From: an uncultured Parabacteroides sp.
Lineage (GTDB): Bacteria > Bacteroidota > Bacteroidia > Bacteroidales > Tannerellaceae
Direction of reading: 5' to 3'
NCBI GenBank assembly: GCA_949289155.1
Contig: CASEMX010000003.1
Coordinates: forward strand, 1-64,000
DNA length: 64,000 nt
This document shows, one piece after another, positions 18,042 through 26,804 of this stretch. The position numbers were made by a program, and so were the translations under genes. The notes beneath the pieces were generated by a model. It saw only the letters and a list, made by a program, of their open reading frames with translations, was not told the origin of the DNA and did no database searches. Within the stretch, counting starts at the first letter, position 1; each line of letters starts with the position of its first letter.

Positions 18042-20546
18042 ATGGAAGATAAAACAAGGCATATCACACGAAAGGTAGTTTGGGGATATTTGTTGATAAT
18101 CCTAATCGCTGTCTGCTCGGTTTATTATGTTTATACCGTTATTCAGCGTTTAGCAGTGGTTGATAAGCCGGATACACTGAATCGTGAGAAGGTTTATTTG
18201 GTTACAAATACCTTATCGCTGATTTATGAAAGTGAAGCATTAGGCCAATTAGTCGGAATGCCCCAGAATGATCTTCGGAATTTCAATCGGACGATGAGAA
18301 AAGCGCATCAAAATTTGGATTCTTTGCGGGTATTGCTGACCGATTCCGTCCAACAATTGAAAGTAGATACGATTCAAAATCTTTTAAGACAGAAGCGCTG
18401 GAATACACTCCGGCTTTTGGAAACGCTGAACGAGTGGAATGCCGGAAGATTATACGTCGAAAATATTGAGCGAGTCATTGCAGTGCAGGATTCTGTCATT
18501 CGGCATCATAAACCGGATTCGATTGTTCCGACAGTAAGGGAAATTATCGAGGTGCAACAGGATACTGTGATTGTTCCGAAGAAGAAAAAAGGATTCTTTC
18601 AGCGTTTAGCGGATGTTTTCTCGCCGGACCGGCAGGAAGATACGAGCTATGTAATGAATACGACACGCAAGTTTGTGGCAGATACTATCCGAGTTGATTA
18701 CAATCCTTCCGATACAATTGTAAGTATCTTACGTAATTTGCAGGACTCTGTCGCCGGACAACGTAAGCAATTATCGGATGTATTGCTCCAGCGAGCCAAT
18801 AATTTGCGTTATAACAATACGGTCGTTTCGAGCAAAATCAATCAAATGCTTCGAGCTATTGAGGAAGAGGAGATGGAAGATTCATTTGCCCGGGTACAAC
18901 AAAAGCAATCGTTGTTACGCCAAACGACTCGTGCGATTGCCAGTGTAGGTTTGGTTGCCATTATTGTGGCAATTATTTTCCTGATAATCATTATTCGGGA
19001 TATTTCCCGAAGTTATTATTATCGCCGGCAGTTAGAGAAAGCGAAACAATATGCAGAAGACCTGCTCCAAAGCCGAGAAAAGCTGATTCTGACCATCAGC
19101 CATGATATCCGTGCTCCGCTTTCTTCCATTATTGGTTATATAGAATTGTTACTCCGTCGGTCTCCTGATGAGCGTCAACGGTATTATTTGGATAATATGA
19201 CCAGTTCGTCTCAACATATCCTCTCGTTGGTCAACGATTTGTTGGATTATCATCGGTTAGAGTCCGGACAAATGGAGATTCATCCGGTTCCTTTTTCTGT
19301 TTCAGCTCTGATTCAAGAGATATATGCCAGCTTTAAACCGCTTGCCGATGCAAAAGGTTTGGTATTAAAGTTAGACTTGAAGGCAGACTTTATGCAACAG
19401 ACCTATTTGGGCGATACGATTCGGATACGCCAAATCGTAAATAATCTCCTTTCTAATGCAATTAAGTTTACTCCTGAAGGGAATGTTATCTTGCGTGCAG
19501 CCATACAGAAAAAGGGAGAACGGATGTATGAGCTGGATGTAACGGTTTCTGATGCCGGTCCCGGGATTCCGGAATCCGAACAAGAACGGATTTTCGGGGA
19601 CTTTACTCGATTAGCGGGTTCAGATAAAGTAGAGGGGTTCGGATTAGGTCTGTCTATTACACGGCGTTTGGTCGATTTGCAGAAAGGAACCCTGAATGTA
19701 CACAGCATTGTCGGAGAGGGCAGTGACTTTATATTGACGCTTCCGCTTCCGCAGTCCGATAGGGAGATTATGAGTACCCCGCTTCCGAAAGAGCAATCTG
19801 ACGCGAGCGCGGCTTCACTTTCGAACGAGAGGACAATTTATTGTTTATTGGTCGATGATGATGCCATCCAGTTGGCACTTACCGAGGAGTTATTGAAGCG
19901 AAGTAGGGTAGAAGTGGTCTGTGTGTCGAATCCTTATGCCGTATTAGACATATTAAAGAATGCTTCGTTCGATGCAATTATTACCGATATCCAAATGCCG
20001 GGAATAGATGGCTATCATTTATTGAAAATGATTCGGGAATCAGGCATTCCGGGTACAGATAAAGTTCCGGTTATCGCACTTTCGGCAAGCGTCGCCAACG
20101 AACATAGTCATTATATTGAGTCGGGCTTTACAGGATTCCTGAATAAGCCTTTTACGGCCGAACAATTGATTGAATTACTGAATCAATTACTGACGATTCA
20201 CTTGGAGCCTGTCGTTAAAATAGACTTTTCGACTTTGACTGCCTTTGCCGGAGAAGACAAAGAGGCGTCTGCTTCCATATTGCGGACGTTTACTGAAGAG
20301 ACTGAAAAGAGTATTCACCTGTTGCAATCGGCGTTGCAGGCAGAAGATCGTACGGAGGCGTCCCGTCTTTCTCATAAATTGATTCCGCTCTTGACTATGT
20401 TAGGGGCAAATAATCTGGTGCAGAAGCTCCGTATCTTGGAGAAAAATGACGAGGAACTGACCGATAGCGGCTGGCAAACGTTATTGGGCGAAGTAATCGA
20501 GAATGTTTCAGATATTGTAGCGCAGGCAAGGGAAAAATGTGTATAG
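18042..20546 (+). CDS. Hybrid histidine kinase with receiver and Hpt domains
   Basis: An 834-residue membrane sensor of a multistep phosphorelay. Membrane segments at about 13-33 and 303-325 flank a long helical periplasmic sensor. Then come HisKA with His354 (TISHDIRAPLSS), HATPase with NNLLSNAIKFTPEG and GFGLGLSITRRLV, a receiver with Asp649 (ITDIQMPG), and a C-terminal Hpt domain with His778 (RLSHKLIP). Phosphate would pass His354-Asp649-His778 to an unlinked response regulator; none is encoded beside it. The sensor region has no family I recognise. No promoter box was found. Confidence 0.94.
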   Translation: MEDKTRHITRKVVWGYLLIILIAVCSVYYVYTVIQRLAVVDKPDTLNREKVYLVTNTLSLIYESEALGQLVGMPQNDLRNFNRTMRKAHQNLDSLRVLLTDSVQQLKVDTIQNLLRQKRWNTLRLLETLNEWNAGRLYVENIERVIAVQDSVIRHHKPDSIVPTVREIIEVQQDTVIVPKKKKGFFQRLADVFSPDRQEDTSYVMNTTRKFVADTIRVDYNPSDTIVSILRNLQDSVAGQRKQLSDVLLQRANNLRYNNTVVSSKINQMLRAIEEEEMEDSFARVQQKQSLLRQTTRAIASVGLVAIIVAIIFLIIIIRDISRSYYYRRQLEKAKQYAEDLLQSREKLILTISHDIRAPLSSIIGYIELLLRRSPDERQRYYLDNMTSSSQHILSLVNDLLDYHRLESGQMEIHPVPFSVSALIQEIYASFKPLADAKGLVLKLDLKADFMQQTYLGDTIRIRQIVNNLLSNAIKFTPEGNVILRAAIQKKGERMYELDVTVSDAGPGIPESEQERIFGDFTRLAGSDKVEGFGLGLSITRRLVDLQKGTLNVHSIVGEGSDFILTLPLPQSDREIMSTPLPKEQSDASAASLSNERTIYCLLVDDDAIQLALTEELLKRSRVEVVCVSNPYAVLDILKNASFDAIITDIQMPGIDGYHLLKMIRESGIPGTDKVPVIALSASVANEHSHYIESGFTGFLNKPFTAEQLIELLNQLLTIHLEPVVKIDFSTLTAFAGEDKEASASILRTFTEETEKSIHLLQSALQAEDRTEASRLSHKLIPLLTMLGANNLVQKLRILEKNDEELTDSGWQTLLGEVIENVSDIVAQAREKCV

Positions 20547-20930
20547 CCAGTCCACAACAAATTGTGGAATTGTTCCACACTCCATAGAGGAGAATCTACA
20601 TATTCCTCATGTCGTACCGATAAGAATAGAGGAAAATACACTATTTTTCCTATCAAAATGCTTTTATCTCCACAAAAACGAGAAAAAAACAGGAACGGAT
20701 AAAGAGTTTGGCACGGATTTCGTTTATACTATGGTGACATACATAATAAGTGTTTCTACATTTATCCGTTTTTATAGGTTAAGTCTTACTCTAAAAAGGT
20801 AAAAAGAGTAGTAAGTTAAAGTGTTTTTTTGATTAAGTCTGCTAAAGAGAGGTTCCTCGTGAGAGAGAGCCTCTTTATTTTTTGTATATATGGTTTTCAT
20901 GCCATAAGAGGAGAAAAGCCTAAAGAAATA
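20547..20930. other. Gap before tRNA-Pro
   Basis: About 380 bases without a convincing gene. An 87-codon frame at 20539-20802 has no start context or recognisable sequence and is left out. The only structure I see is the weak hairpin near 20843-20875. Confidence 0.5.
20843..20880 (+). terminator. Possible terminator
   Basis: An imperfect stem AAAGAGAGG with CCTCTTT, one A bulged, followed by ATTTTTTG. It could end the transcript of the histidine kinase, though it lies 300 bases after it. Confidence 0.5.
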
Positions 20931-20961
20931 TTTGGTAGATAAAAAATAAATCGTACCTTTG
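20931..20961 (+). promoter_or_regulatory. Canonical promoter of tRNA-Pro
   Basis: TTTG at 20931-20934, 19 bases, then TACCTTTG at 20954-20961. This is the full Bacteroidetes -33/-7 pattern and the best promoter in the window. It sits 38 bases before the mature tRNA. Confidence 0.88.
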
Positions 20962-20998
20962 CAGCGCATTCGAGAGGAGAATCACTCAAAATAAGCAA

Positions 20999-21073
20999 CG
21001 GGGTGTAGCGCAGTCCGGTTAGCGCACCTGCTTTGGGAGCAGGGGGTCCCAGGTTCGAATCCTGGTACCCCGA
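20999..21073 (+). tRNA. tRNA-Pro (anticodon TGG)
   Basis: A full cloverleaf: acceptor CGGGGTG pairs with TACCCCG, anticodon stem CCTGC/GCAGG encloses TTTGGGA with anticodon TGG at 21034-21036, and the T-arm CCAGG-TTCGAAT-CCTGG is perfect. The discriminator base is A. CCA is not encoded, so it must be added afterwards. Confidence 0.98.
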
Positions 21074-21084
21074 CAAAAGAAAAG

Positions 21085-21120
21085 AGAGGAGGCTACGTTC
21101 GTAGTTTCCTCTTTCTATTT
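21085..21120 (+). terminator. Terminator of tRNA-Pro
   Basis: Arms 21085-21096 and 21101-21112 pair over 12 bases with two G-U pairs and a four-base loop, followed by a T-rich run. Confidence 0.75.
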
Positions 21121-21128
21121 TATATTTG
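21121..21128 (+). promoter_or_regulatory. Promoter -7 box TATATTTG for rpe
   Basis: A perfect TAnnTTTG match 22 bases before the rpe start and directly after the tRNA terminator. Confidence 0.65.
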
Positions 21129-21150
21129 CACACAAAAGAAGATTAGAATT

Positions 21151-21801
21151 ATGAAACATCTGATAGCCCCATCATTGTTGTCGGCTGACTTTATGAATTT
21201 GCAACGCGATGTGGAAATGATTAACAGAAGCGAGGCTGATTGGCTGCACTTGGATATCATGGATGGCGTGTTCGTCCCGAATATCTCCTTCGGTTTCCCG
21301 GTATTGGAAGGGTTAAAGGCGGTTTGCCAAAAGCCGATGGATGTCCATTTAATGATTGTCGAACCGCAGAAGTTCATTAAAGAGGTTGCCGCAACCGGCG
21401 CTTACATGATGAATGTCCATTACGAAGCCTGTACGCACCTTCATCGTACGGTCGCAGCAATTAAGGAGGCAGGAATGAAGGCGGGTGTTACGCTGAACCC
21501 ACATACGCCGGTCTCTCTATTGGAAGATATCATTCAGGATGTGGACATGGTGCTGCTGATGTCGGTCAATCCGGGGTACGGAGGGCAGAAGTTCATCGAG
21601 CATTCGGTTGAAAAGACCAAGCAGCTGCGGGCGATGATTGACCGGAAGGGCTTGGATACGCTGATAGAGATTGACGGGGGGGTAAACCTCGCTACCGGGA
21701 AGAAGCTCTTGGATGCCGGGGCTGATATATTGGTTGCCGGGAGTTTCGTATTCAAAGCGCCTGACCCGCTGCAGGTCATTCATGAGTTGAAGACATTATA
21801 A
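21151..21801 (+). CDS. rpe: Ribulose-phosphate 3-epimerase
   Basis: A 216-residue TIM-barrel enzyme interconverting ribulose 5-phosphate and xylulose 5-phosphate in the pentose phosphate pathway. Family motifs are all in place: APSLLSADF, HLDIMDGVFVPNISFG with the metal-binding His and catalytic Asp, DVHLMI, MSVNPGYGGQKF, EIDGGV and VAGSFVF. The length is standard. It is followed 23 bases later by comEC and probably shares its transcript. Confidence 0.98.
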   Translation: MKHLIAPSLLSADFMNLQRDVEMINRSEADWLHLDIMDGVFVPNISFGFPVLEGLKAVCQKPMDVHLMIVEPQKFIKEVAATGAYMMNVHYEACTHLHRTVAAIKEAGMKAGVTLNPHTPVSLLEDIIQDVDMVLLMSVNPGYGGQKFIEHSVEKTKQLRAMIDRKGLDTLIEIDGGVNLATGKKLLDAGADILVAGSFVFKAPDPLQVIHELKTL

Positions 21802-21824
21802 ATCCGATAAACCAACCTTTAACT

Positions 21825-23087
21825 ATGACAGAAGAGTTAGGAAAGCGACCTTTTGTCAGGCCGCTTTTTTTATGGATATTGGGTATTTGCGGGGCGGTTT
21901 ATCTCCCAGCGGCTTGGCTTATTGGCGGATTGCCTTTCATCAGTCTGCTGATTCTTCGGATATGGCGGGGCAAGCCGTCTGATTATCCGCTCTATACGAA
22001 CCGCCATTCGTGGGGCATCGTGTTTGCCCTGCTGTTCTTCTCGCTTTCGGTGGGATATACGCTGTTCCGGCTCCGTTATCCGGCGTCGAACGAGGTTCCT
22101 GTGTGGCAAGCCTTCTGCGAAGCCTGCCAATTCGAACTGCTGCAAACGATAGACCTGCTGGACTTGTCGGATTCCGATAAGAGTGTGCTGGCGACCTTGA
22201 CGTTAGGTTATCGCGCAGAGATGGACTGGCTGGTCAAGCGCCGCTTCTCTTTGTCGGGGGCGGCACATATCTTGTCGGTCAGTGGCTTTCATGTGGCGGT
22301 TGTCTATGTCTTTGTCCGGCATCTGCTCTTCTTCCTTCCCGATAAATCCCAGTTGCGTTATCTGAAATATGGGCTATTGCTGGCGGCCATCTGGCTCTTC
22401 ACCGGGATGGCAGGCATGGAGGCTCCCGCCGTCCGTTCGGCGATGATGCTGTCCATCTATCTGATTGGGAAGATGCTCCGTCGCCTTGCCGATTCTTATA
22501 ACACATGGGCGGCGACTGCCTTCTGCATGTTGGTTTATAACCCCTTCTACCTCTTCGATATCGGTTTCGAGCTGAGCTTTGTCGCCGTGCTCTCCATTCT
22601 TTTCTTCTATAAACGTATCCGCGCATGGATTCCGTTGCAGAATCCGTGGATTCAGACGCTGTGGGACTGGGTTGCCATCAGCCTTGCCGCCCAGATATAT
22701 ACGCTTCCGCTCTGCTTTTACTATTTCGGCGAGGTCTCTTCGGTCGCCTTGCTGACGGCATTGCCCGTCACGTTCCTTTCCACGTTCCTGATTCCCGCGG
22801 CACTTTTGTGGATGGTCTTTACGGCATTGGGATGGAATTGGGAACTATTGGCGCAGCTCGTCACGCTGCTGACCTCTTCGTTCTGTCTGTTCATCGACCG
22901 GTTAGGACGGATACCCGCCCTTTCCGCCTCGATTCCGTTTACCCCGCTGATGCTCAGCCTACTCTATGCCTTCCTTCTGTCCGTCACGTGGTACATCAAG
23001 CGCAAAGGCTTCCTGCCCTTATGCTTATCCTTGGCGTTCCTGTTATTATTCAGCCTCTCTCTTGTTGTTTATAAGCTATTTTTATGA
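21825..23087 (+). CDS. comEC: ComEC/Rec2-type DNA uptake channel, short form
   Basis: A 420-residue membrane protein with about ten hydrophobic segments. The competence-domain core is clear: LSGAAHILSVSGFHVAVVYV, GMEAPAVRSAMM and DIGFELSFVAVLSI. ComEC forms the inner-membrane channel for single-stranded DNA in natural transformation. The protein lacks the C-terminal metallo-beta-lactamase domain and much of the N-terminal OB-like domain of Bacillus ComEC, so it is a core-only form. Whether it supports transformation is not shown. Confidence 0.88.
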   Translation: MTEELGKRPFVRPLFLWILGICGAVYLPAAWLIGGLPFISLLILRIWRGKPSDYPLYTNRHSWGIVFALLFFSLSVGYTLFRLRYPASNEVPVWQAFCEACQFELLQTIDLLDLSDSDKSVLATLTLGYRAEMDWLVKRRFSLSGAAHILSVSGFHVAVVYVFVRHLLFFLPDKSQLRYLKYGLLLAAIWLFTGMAGMEAPAVRSAMMLSIYLIGKMLRRLADSYNTWAATAFCMLVYNPFYLFDIGFELSFVAVLSILFFYKRIRAWIPLQNPWIQTLWDWVAISLAAQIYTLPLCFYYFGEVSSVALLTALPVTFLSTFLIPAALLWMVFTALGWNWELLAQLVTLLTSSFCLFIDRLGRIPALSASIPFTPLMLSLLYAFLLSVTWYIKRKGFLPLCLSLAFLLLFSLSLVVYKLFL

Positions 23088-23120
23088 CAACACATAGGGA
23101 TGTCTTGACCAATGCATAGG

Positions 23121-23384
23121 GGAGAAAAGTTGGTTTCCTGCCGGTGTAAAGTTAAAAAGCTCGGCGGGAAAAGTTCTTTTCTTGCCGGAGAAAAGTTGAA
23201 ACGCCACTGCCGTTTCTATAAACGCCTGTGGCGTTTTTACAATTGCCTGTGTCGTTTTTATAAACGCCACAGGCGTTTTAAGAATTCTCCCTGGAGAAGA
23301 TAACTTTTCCTGCCGGCGTATTCAACTTTACACCGGCAGGAAACCAACTTTTCTCCCTCGTGCAAGGAAGTTTTCTCCGGCAGG
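23121..23384. repeat. Nested inverted repeat with 21-bp tandem core
   Basis: Outer arms are perfect over 33 bases: 23121-23153 (begins GGAGAAAAGTTGGTTTCC) and 23324-23356. Inside, five units start at 23199, 23220, 23241, 23262 and 23283, exactly 21 bases apart; the second (AAACGCCTGTGGCGTTT) and fourth (AAACGCCACAGGCGTTT) are each other's reverse complement. The element AAGTTTTCTCCGGCAGG at 23368-23384 recurs exactly at 57927-57943. It lies between convergent genes and could end transcription both ways, but the nesting is more than a terminator needs. Confidence 0.9.
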
Positions 23385-23410
23385 CAAGCAGGAGAATCCC
23401 CCGTATAGGC

Positions 23411-26047
23411 TTACAGGTTGAACCAATAGTTAAGTTTAATCATGAAGGTATTCGTCGAGGGGACGCCGAACATGCGGTCCAGATTCTTGCCCCATCCGTC
23501 GATGGAATAGTTATCGCGGTTCGACATCCGGTGCTCCCAGACGAAATAGAGTGTCGAGCCGGGCAGGTATTCCCAACGAGCCACCAGATTGGAACGGAAC
23601 TCGTTGAAGCTGAAGGCCTGTTCCACCTGTCCTCCGGGGAAATAGTACATGCCGTCCTTTGCTTCGACCTCGTCCGGCGTGAAGAGCCGGAAGCGTTCGG
23701 CATAGTCGTGCGATGTGGTTGCCCTGTCCTCTTTCAGGCGGTCATACTTTACGGTCGAGGTAAAGGGCGCGCCATAGAATTGCAGGGAGATGTCGGGCGT
23801 CAGGTTCAGTTGCACATTCAGGGTCAGCCCATAGGTGCGCTGCTTCATCCGTCCCAAGATATACCGGCGGCTGTCCGGCGACTCGGCGAGGGTAGCGATA
23901 TACTGGTTCTCGTCGGTGTTCCATGAATAATCCACCTTTCCGGAGAGATACAGATGGTTGCCGATGCGGAAGGTCAGGTTCGGGCTGATGGTATTATAGT
24001 GGCTATATCCCGAAAGATTGTGGTTCCCGGAATACTCGAAGGTCCCGAGCACGCGCCGCGCCTTGTCGGTATTGAACTTGACCGATGTAACGAGCGAAGG
24101 GTCGAGGCGCACGTCAGGACCGCCACGCAGCAGACGCGTATCCAACTGGTTAAACAGGAAGGTCTCTTTGATATCCCACTCGAAGCGGTTCATCGTCATG
24201 CTCTGCCAACGGAACGCTACGTCGTTATAAATCGCATTGCCGCCGTAGTTCCACATATTCTTCTGCGTCAACGTAAAGGCGTTGTAACGGAAGAGCTTCC
24301 AGATATCCGTCTGCCGGAATGCCACCTCCGAAATGTTGCTTTGGTAGTCCGTCTCCTTCAGATAACCCACATCATTCAAGTCGAATCCGGGCGAAGACCA
24401 GCTGTACATCTCCGAGAAGGTCCATTTGGCATTCCCCTTCCGTCCGGCCTTCACATACCCGCCCGTACCGTTCAGCGAGGTGCGCGTAGGATTGACGCCT
24501 AAATAATCGGCCGACGACTCGCGCTGGTAGTAATGCACGGCATTCTGCTGGCGGAGCGCGATGGCTTCGGCACTTCCCTGCAGGCTACTGAACATTCCCT
24601 TCGCCTCGATATAATATAACCGGTTGTTGAAGTACTGGGCGAAGTCGATTCCCCCGGTAAACGCATTCCGCACGAAGAAGTCCTTCAGGTAGGGCTCCTC
24701 CAATGCCCGGTTCACCGACGTCAACATTCCGCCCAGCAGCGTATTCCCTTTCCAATTCTTCTGGAGACGCGCCACCGTATAGTTGGTCAGCGGTTCGACA
24801 ATCGTCCGGCTCTCCGTGCCGTTATCCCAAACCTTAGCCGACGAACGCGCCGTCACGCTCTGCAGGACGCCGATGGTAACGCCCCGCCGGTTGGTCCCGG
24901 TCAGCTTCAATGCGCCGATAATCGGAATATTCTCCTTCGTCTCGGCAAAACGGTGCTGGTTATCGATATTCTCCGGAGTATAAGAGGGCGAAGCACCTAT
25001 ACGGCGGGTATAGAACATCATATCATTCTCATTTCCTAAAGTAAAGTCGAGGATATGTTTGCCCTCAAGGAAGAAGGGGCGCTTCTCCTCATAGAAGGTC
25101 TCGTAGGCAGTCAGGTTCATCACTGAAGGGTCCAGCTCTACCTGCCCGTAATCCGGATTAATAGTCAGGTCCAAGGTGAAATCGGAGAGAGCAAACTTCG
25201 CATCCAAGCCGACATTCCCGCCCCACGCATGACCCTTTTGATAGGGACTGCCGGCAATCTCCGGCTCATTCCGATATTTCCCCATGACATAAGGAAGGAA
25301 CTCGATGCCTCTCGGTTTGGGCAAGCTATCCATCCCATGCATTTCTCCGAAAGAGAAGACATGGCCGTTATTCTTCAGGGGAATCATACTCCAGTTCTGC
25401 ACCTCATTGTTCCGGCGGATGATTCGGCGGACATGCAAGCCCCATATACCGTCAGGAGAAAGCTGATTATAGCGCAACTGGCTGAAAGGAATCCGGAACT
25501 CGGCCGTCCAGCTCGAATCGGCACGGTTGATATTTGTCTTGCATTCCCATACGGCATTCCAGCTTTTATTGATTGCCAACTTGTCCGTAACCACCAAGTC
25601 GGTCTTATTCCCGCCTAAGTTCACATTAAACTCCGGTGCAGCCCGGAAATCATGGTAGGTATCGAACGCCACACTGACCAAGTCGCCCAAGCTGTTATCA
25701 TCCCGGTTCCCGATAAACCGGTTCATCTTTTCAGGCTGCGCATCTTTGCAATACACGCCGACATATATATTCTTATCATCGTAGAATAACTTGACACGGG
25801 TAGGAGAATCCGACAGAACGCGCTCATAGGGGATAATCTGCACGAAGCGTTCCGACCATTCTCCTTGATTGCGCCATAAGTCTTCGTCTAACTTCCCGTC
25901 GATAACCGGCTTCTCTCCGCTGATTTTATGAATCGGATATACCCTTTTATACGCCATCTCGAACGGGACAATCGAATCTTGTTGCGCCTGACTTCCCACA
26001 CTGAGGCACAACAGCAGGCAGCTGTATAGGTATTGTTTGTGTTTCAT
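23411..26047 (-). CDS. DUF5916 outer-membrane protein with CBM9-like N-terminus
   Basis: An 878-residue protein with a signal peptide ending SVGSQAQQ. Residues about 40-235 resemble the carbohydrate-binding family 9-like domain (PVIDGKLDEDLW, VKLFYDDKNIYVGVYC, WTAEFRIPFSQLRY). The rest matches the DUF5916 pattern of a large beta-barrel, with alternating aromatic strands and a C-terminal Phe-rich strand ending LNYWFNL. Such proteins are widespread in Bacteroidetes outer membranes; the substrate is unknown. The reductase gene next to it ends 13 bases upstream of this start, so the two may be co-transcribed. Confidence 0.87.
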   Translation of the reverse strand: MKHKQYLYSCLLLCLSVGSQAQQDSIVPFEMAYKRVYPIHKISGEKPVIDGKLDEDLWRNQGEWSERFVQIIPYERVLSDSPTRVKLFYDDKNIYVGVYCKDAQPEKMNRFIGNRDDNSLGDLVSVAFDTYHDFRAAPEFNVNLGGNKTDLVVTDKLAINKSWNAVWECKTNINRADSSWTAEFRIPFSQLRYNQLSPDGIWGLHVRRIIRRNNEVQNWSMIPLKNNGHVFSFGEMHGMDSLPKPRGIEFLPYVMGKYRNEPEIAGSPYQKGHAWGGNVGLDAKFALSDFTLDLTINPDYGQVELDPSVMNLTAYETFYEEKRPFFLEGKHILDFTLGNENDMMFYTRRIGASPSYTPENIDNQHRFAETKENIPIIGALKLTGTNRRGVTIGVLQSVTARSSAKVWDNGTESRTIVEPLTNYTVARLQKNWKGNTLLGGMLTSVNRALEEPYLKDFFVRNAFTGGIDFAQYFNNRLYYIEAKGMFSSLQGSAEAIALRQQNAVHYYQRESSADYLGVNPTRTSLNGTGGYVKAGRKGNAKWTFSEMYSWSSPGFDLNDVGYLKETDYQSNISEVAFRQTDIWKLFRYNAFTLTQKNMWNYGGNAIYNDVAFRWQSMTMNRFEWDIKETFLFNQLDTRLLRGGPDVRLDPSLVTSVKFNTDKARRVLGTFEYSGNHNLSGYSHYNTISPNLTFRIGNHLYLSGKVDYSWNTDENQYIATLAESPDSRRYILGRMKQRTYGLTLNVQLNLTPDISLQFYGAPFTSTVKYDRLKEDRATTSHDYAERFRLFTPDEVEAKDGMYYFPGGQVEQAFSFNEFRSNLVARWEYLPGSTLYFVWEHRMSNRDNYSIDGWGKNLDRMFGVPSTNTFMIKLNYWFNL

Positions 26048-26060
26048 GGCAAAAAGACGG

Positions 26061-26597
26061 TTAGATGCTTCTTCCTAAGGCATAAGCCATTGCCGGATAT
26101 TCGGACTCTTCGATATCTTTCCTTTCCGAGACGCCGAAAGCAAGGACTTTGCCCACCTCTTCCCAGCTAAAATAGTGGCAGATGGCTTTGAAGTGAGCCA
26201 CCAATGCGTCCATTGCCCAACTTTCCTTTTCCGCACAAGTGGCAAGCAGGATGACTTTCTTCAATTTACTCCTTAATATATCATTAATCGCATAAAAACG
26301 GTCGATTACCTTTTTGAGTTGTGCCGACATGCCAAAATAATAGAGCGGCGTAACGAATACAATCATATCTGCAGCGATAACATTGTCCCAGATAATCTCC
26401 ATATCGTCTTGCTGGATGCATCGATTGTTATTTTTCTGGCAATAATTGCATCCCAGACAGGGTTGCGTTACGTGGAATATCGTATCGAAACGCGAGATAT
26501 GATGACCTGCTTCTGTTGCGCCGGCAATAAAATTATCCGCCAATAGGGAAGAGGTCCCTTTTTTATGCGGGCTTCCAGTAATAACCAGTATATCCAT
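26061..26597 (-). CDS. Flavodoxin-like FMN reductase, iron-sulfur flavoprotein type
   Basis: A 178-residue flavodoxin fold protein. The FMN phosphate loop is TGSPHKKGTSS near residue 8, and TPLYYFGMSAQLKKVIDR is the usual second FMN site. PCLGCNYCQKNNNRC (near residue 47) fits the compact CX2CX2CX(4-7)C cluster motif of iron-sulfur flavoproteins (Isf), so it may bind 4Fe-4S as well as FMN. Such proteins move electrons to oxygen, peroxide or quinone-like acceptors in anaerobes. A simple NAD(P)H-dependent FMN reductase is the alternative. Confidence 0.87.
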   Translation of the reverse strand: MDILVITGSPHKKGTSSLLADNFIAGATEAGHHISRFDTIFHVTQPCLGCNYCQKNNNRCIQQDDMEIIWDNVIAADMIVFVTPLYYFGMSAQLKKVIDRFYAINDILRSKLKKVILLATCAEKESWAMDALVAHFKAICHYFSWEEVGKVLAFGVSERKDIEESEYPAMAYALGRSI

Positions 26598-26720
26598 GTG
26601 CTTTTAATTCATTATTGTAACAGAAATGACACACAATATTCGGGATTTTGTCTGAATTATGCAACAAAAATGTCAATTATTTCTCGTATGCAAACGAATA
26701 TTTTCAGTAAACAAACGGAT

Positions 26721-26774
26721 TAAAAAAAGAAATGCCGGAATTGGATAAATCGAGAGCGTTATCCCATTCCGGCA
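26721..26774 (-). terminator. Terminator of the AspT-type transporter gene
   Basis: Arms 26733-26748 and 26759-26774 pair over 16 bases with one mismatch (TGCCGGAAT stem). Read on the minus strand it is followed by a run of T (26721-26730 complement). Confidence 0.85.
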
Positions 26775-26804
26775 AATCGTTTTTCTGGAATAATTATAAA
26801 CGGA

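Noticed and set aside
20539..20802. 87-codon frame after the histidine kinase
   Set aside because: Overlaps the kinase end, has no promoter or start context and a sequence without domain or compositional sense.
23360..25618. Several plus-strand open frames of 129-188 codons opposite the DUF5916 gene
   Set aside because: Antisense shadows of a real minus-strand gene; none has a recognisable domain or promoter.
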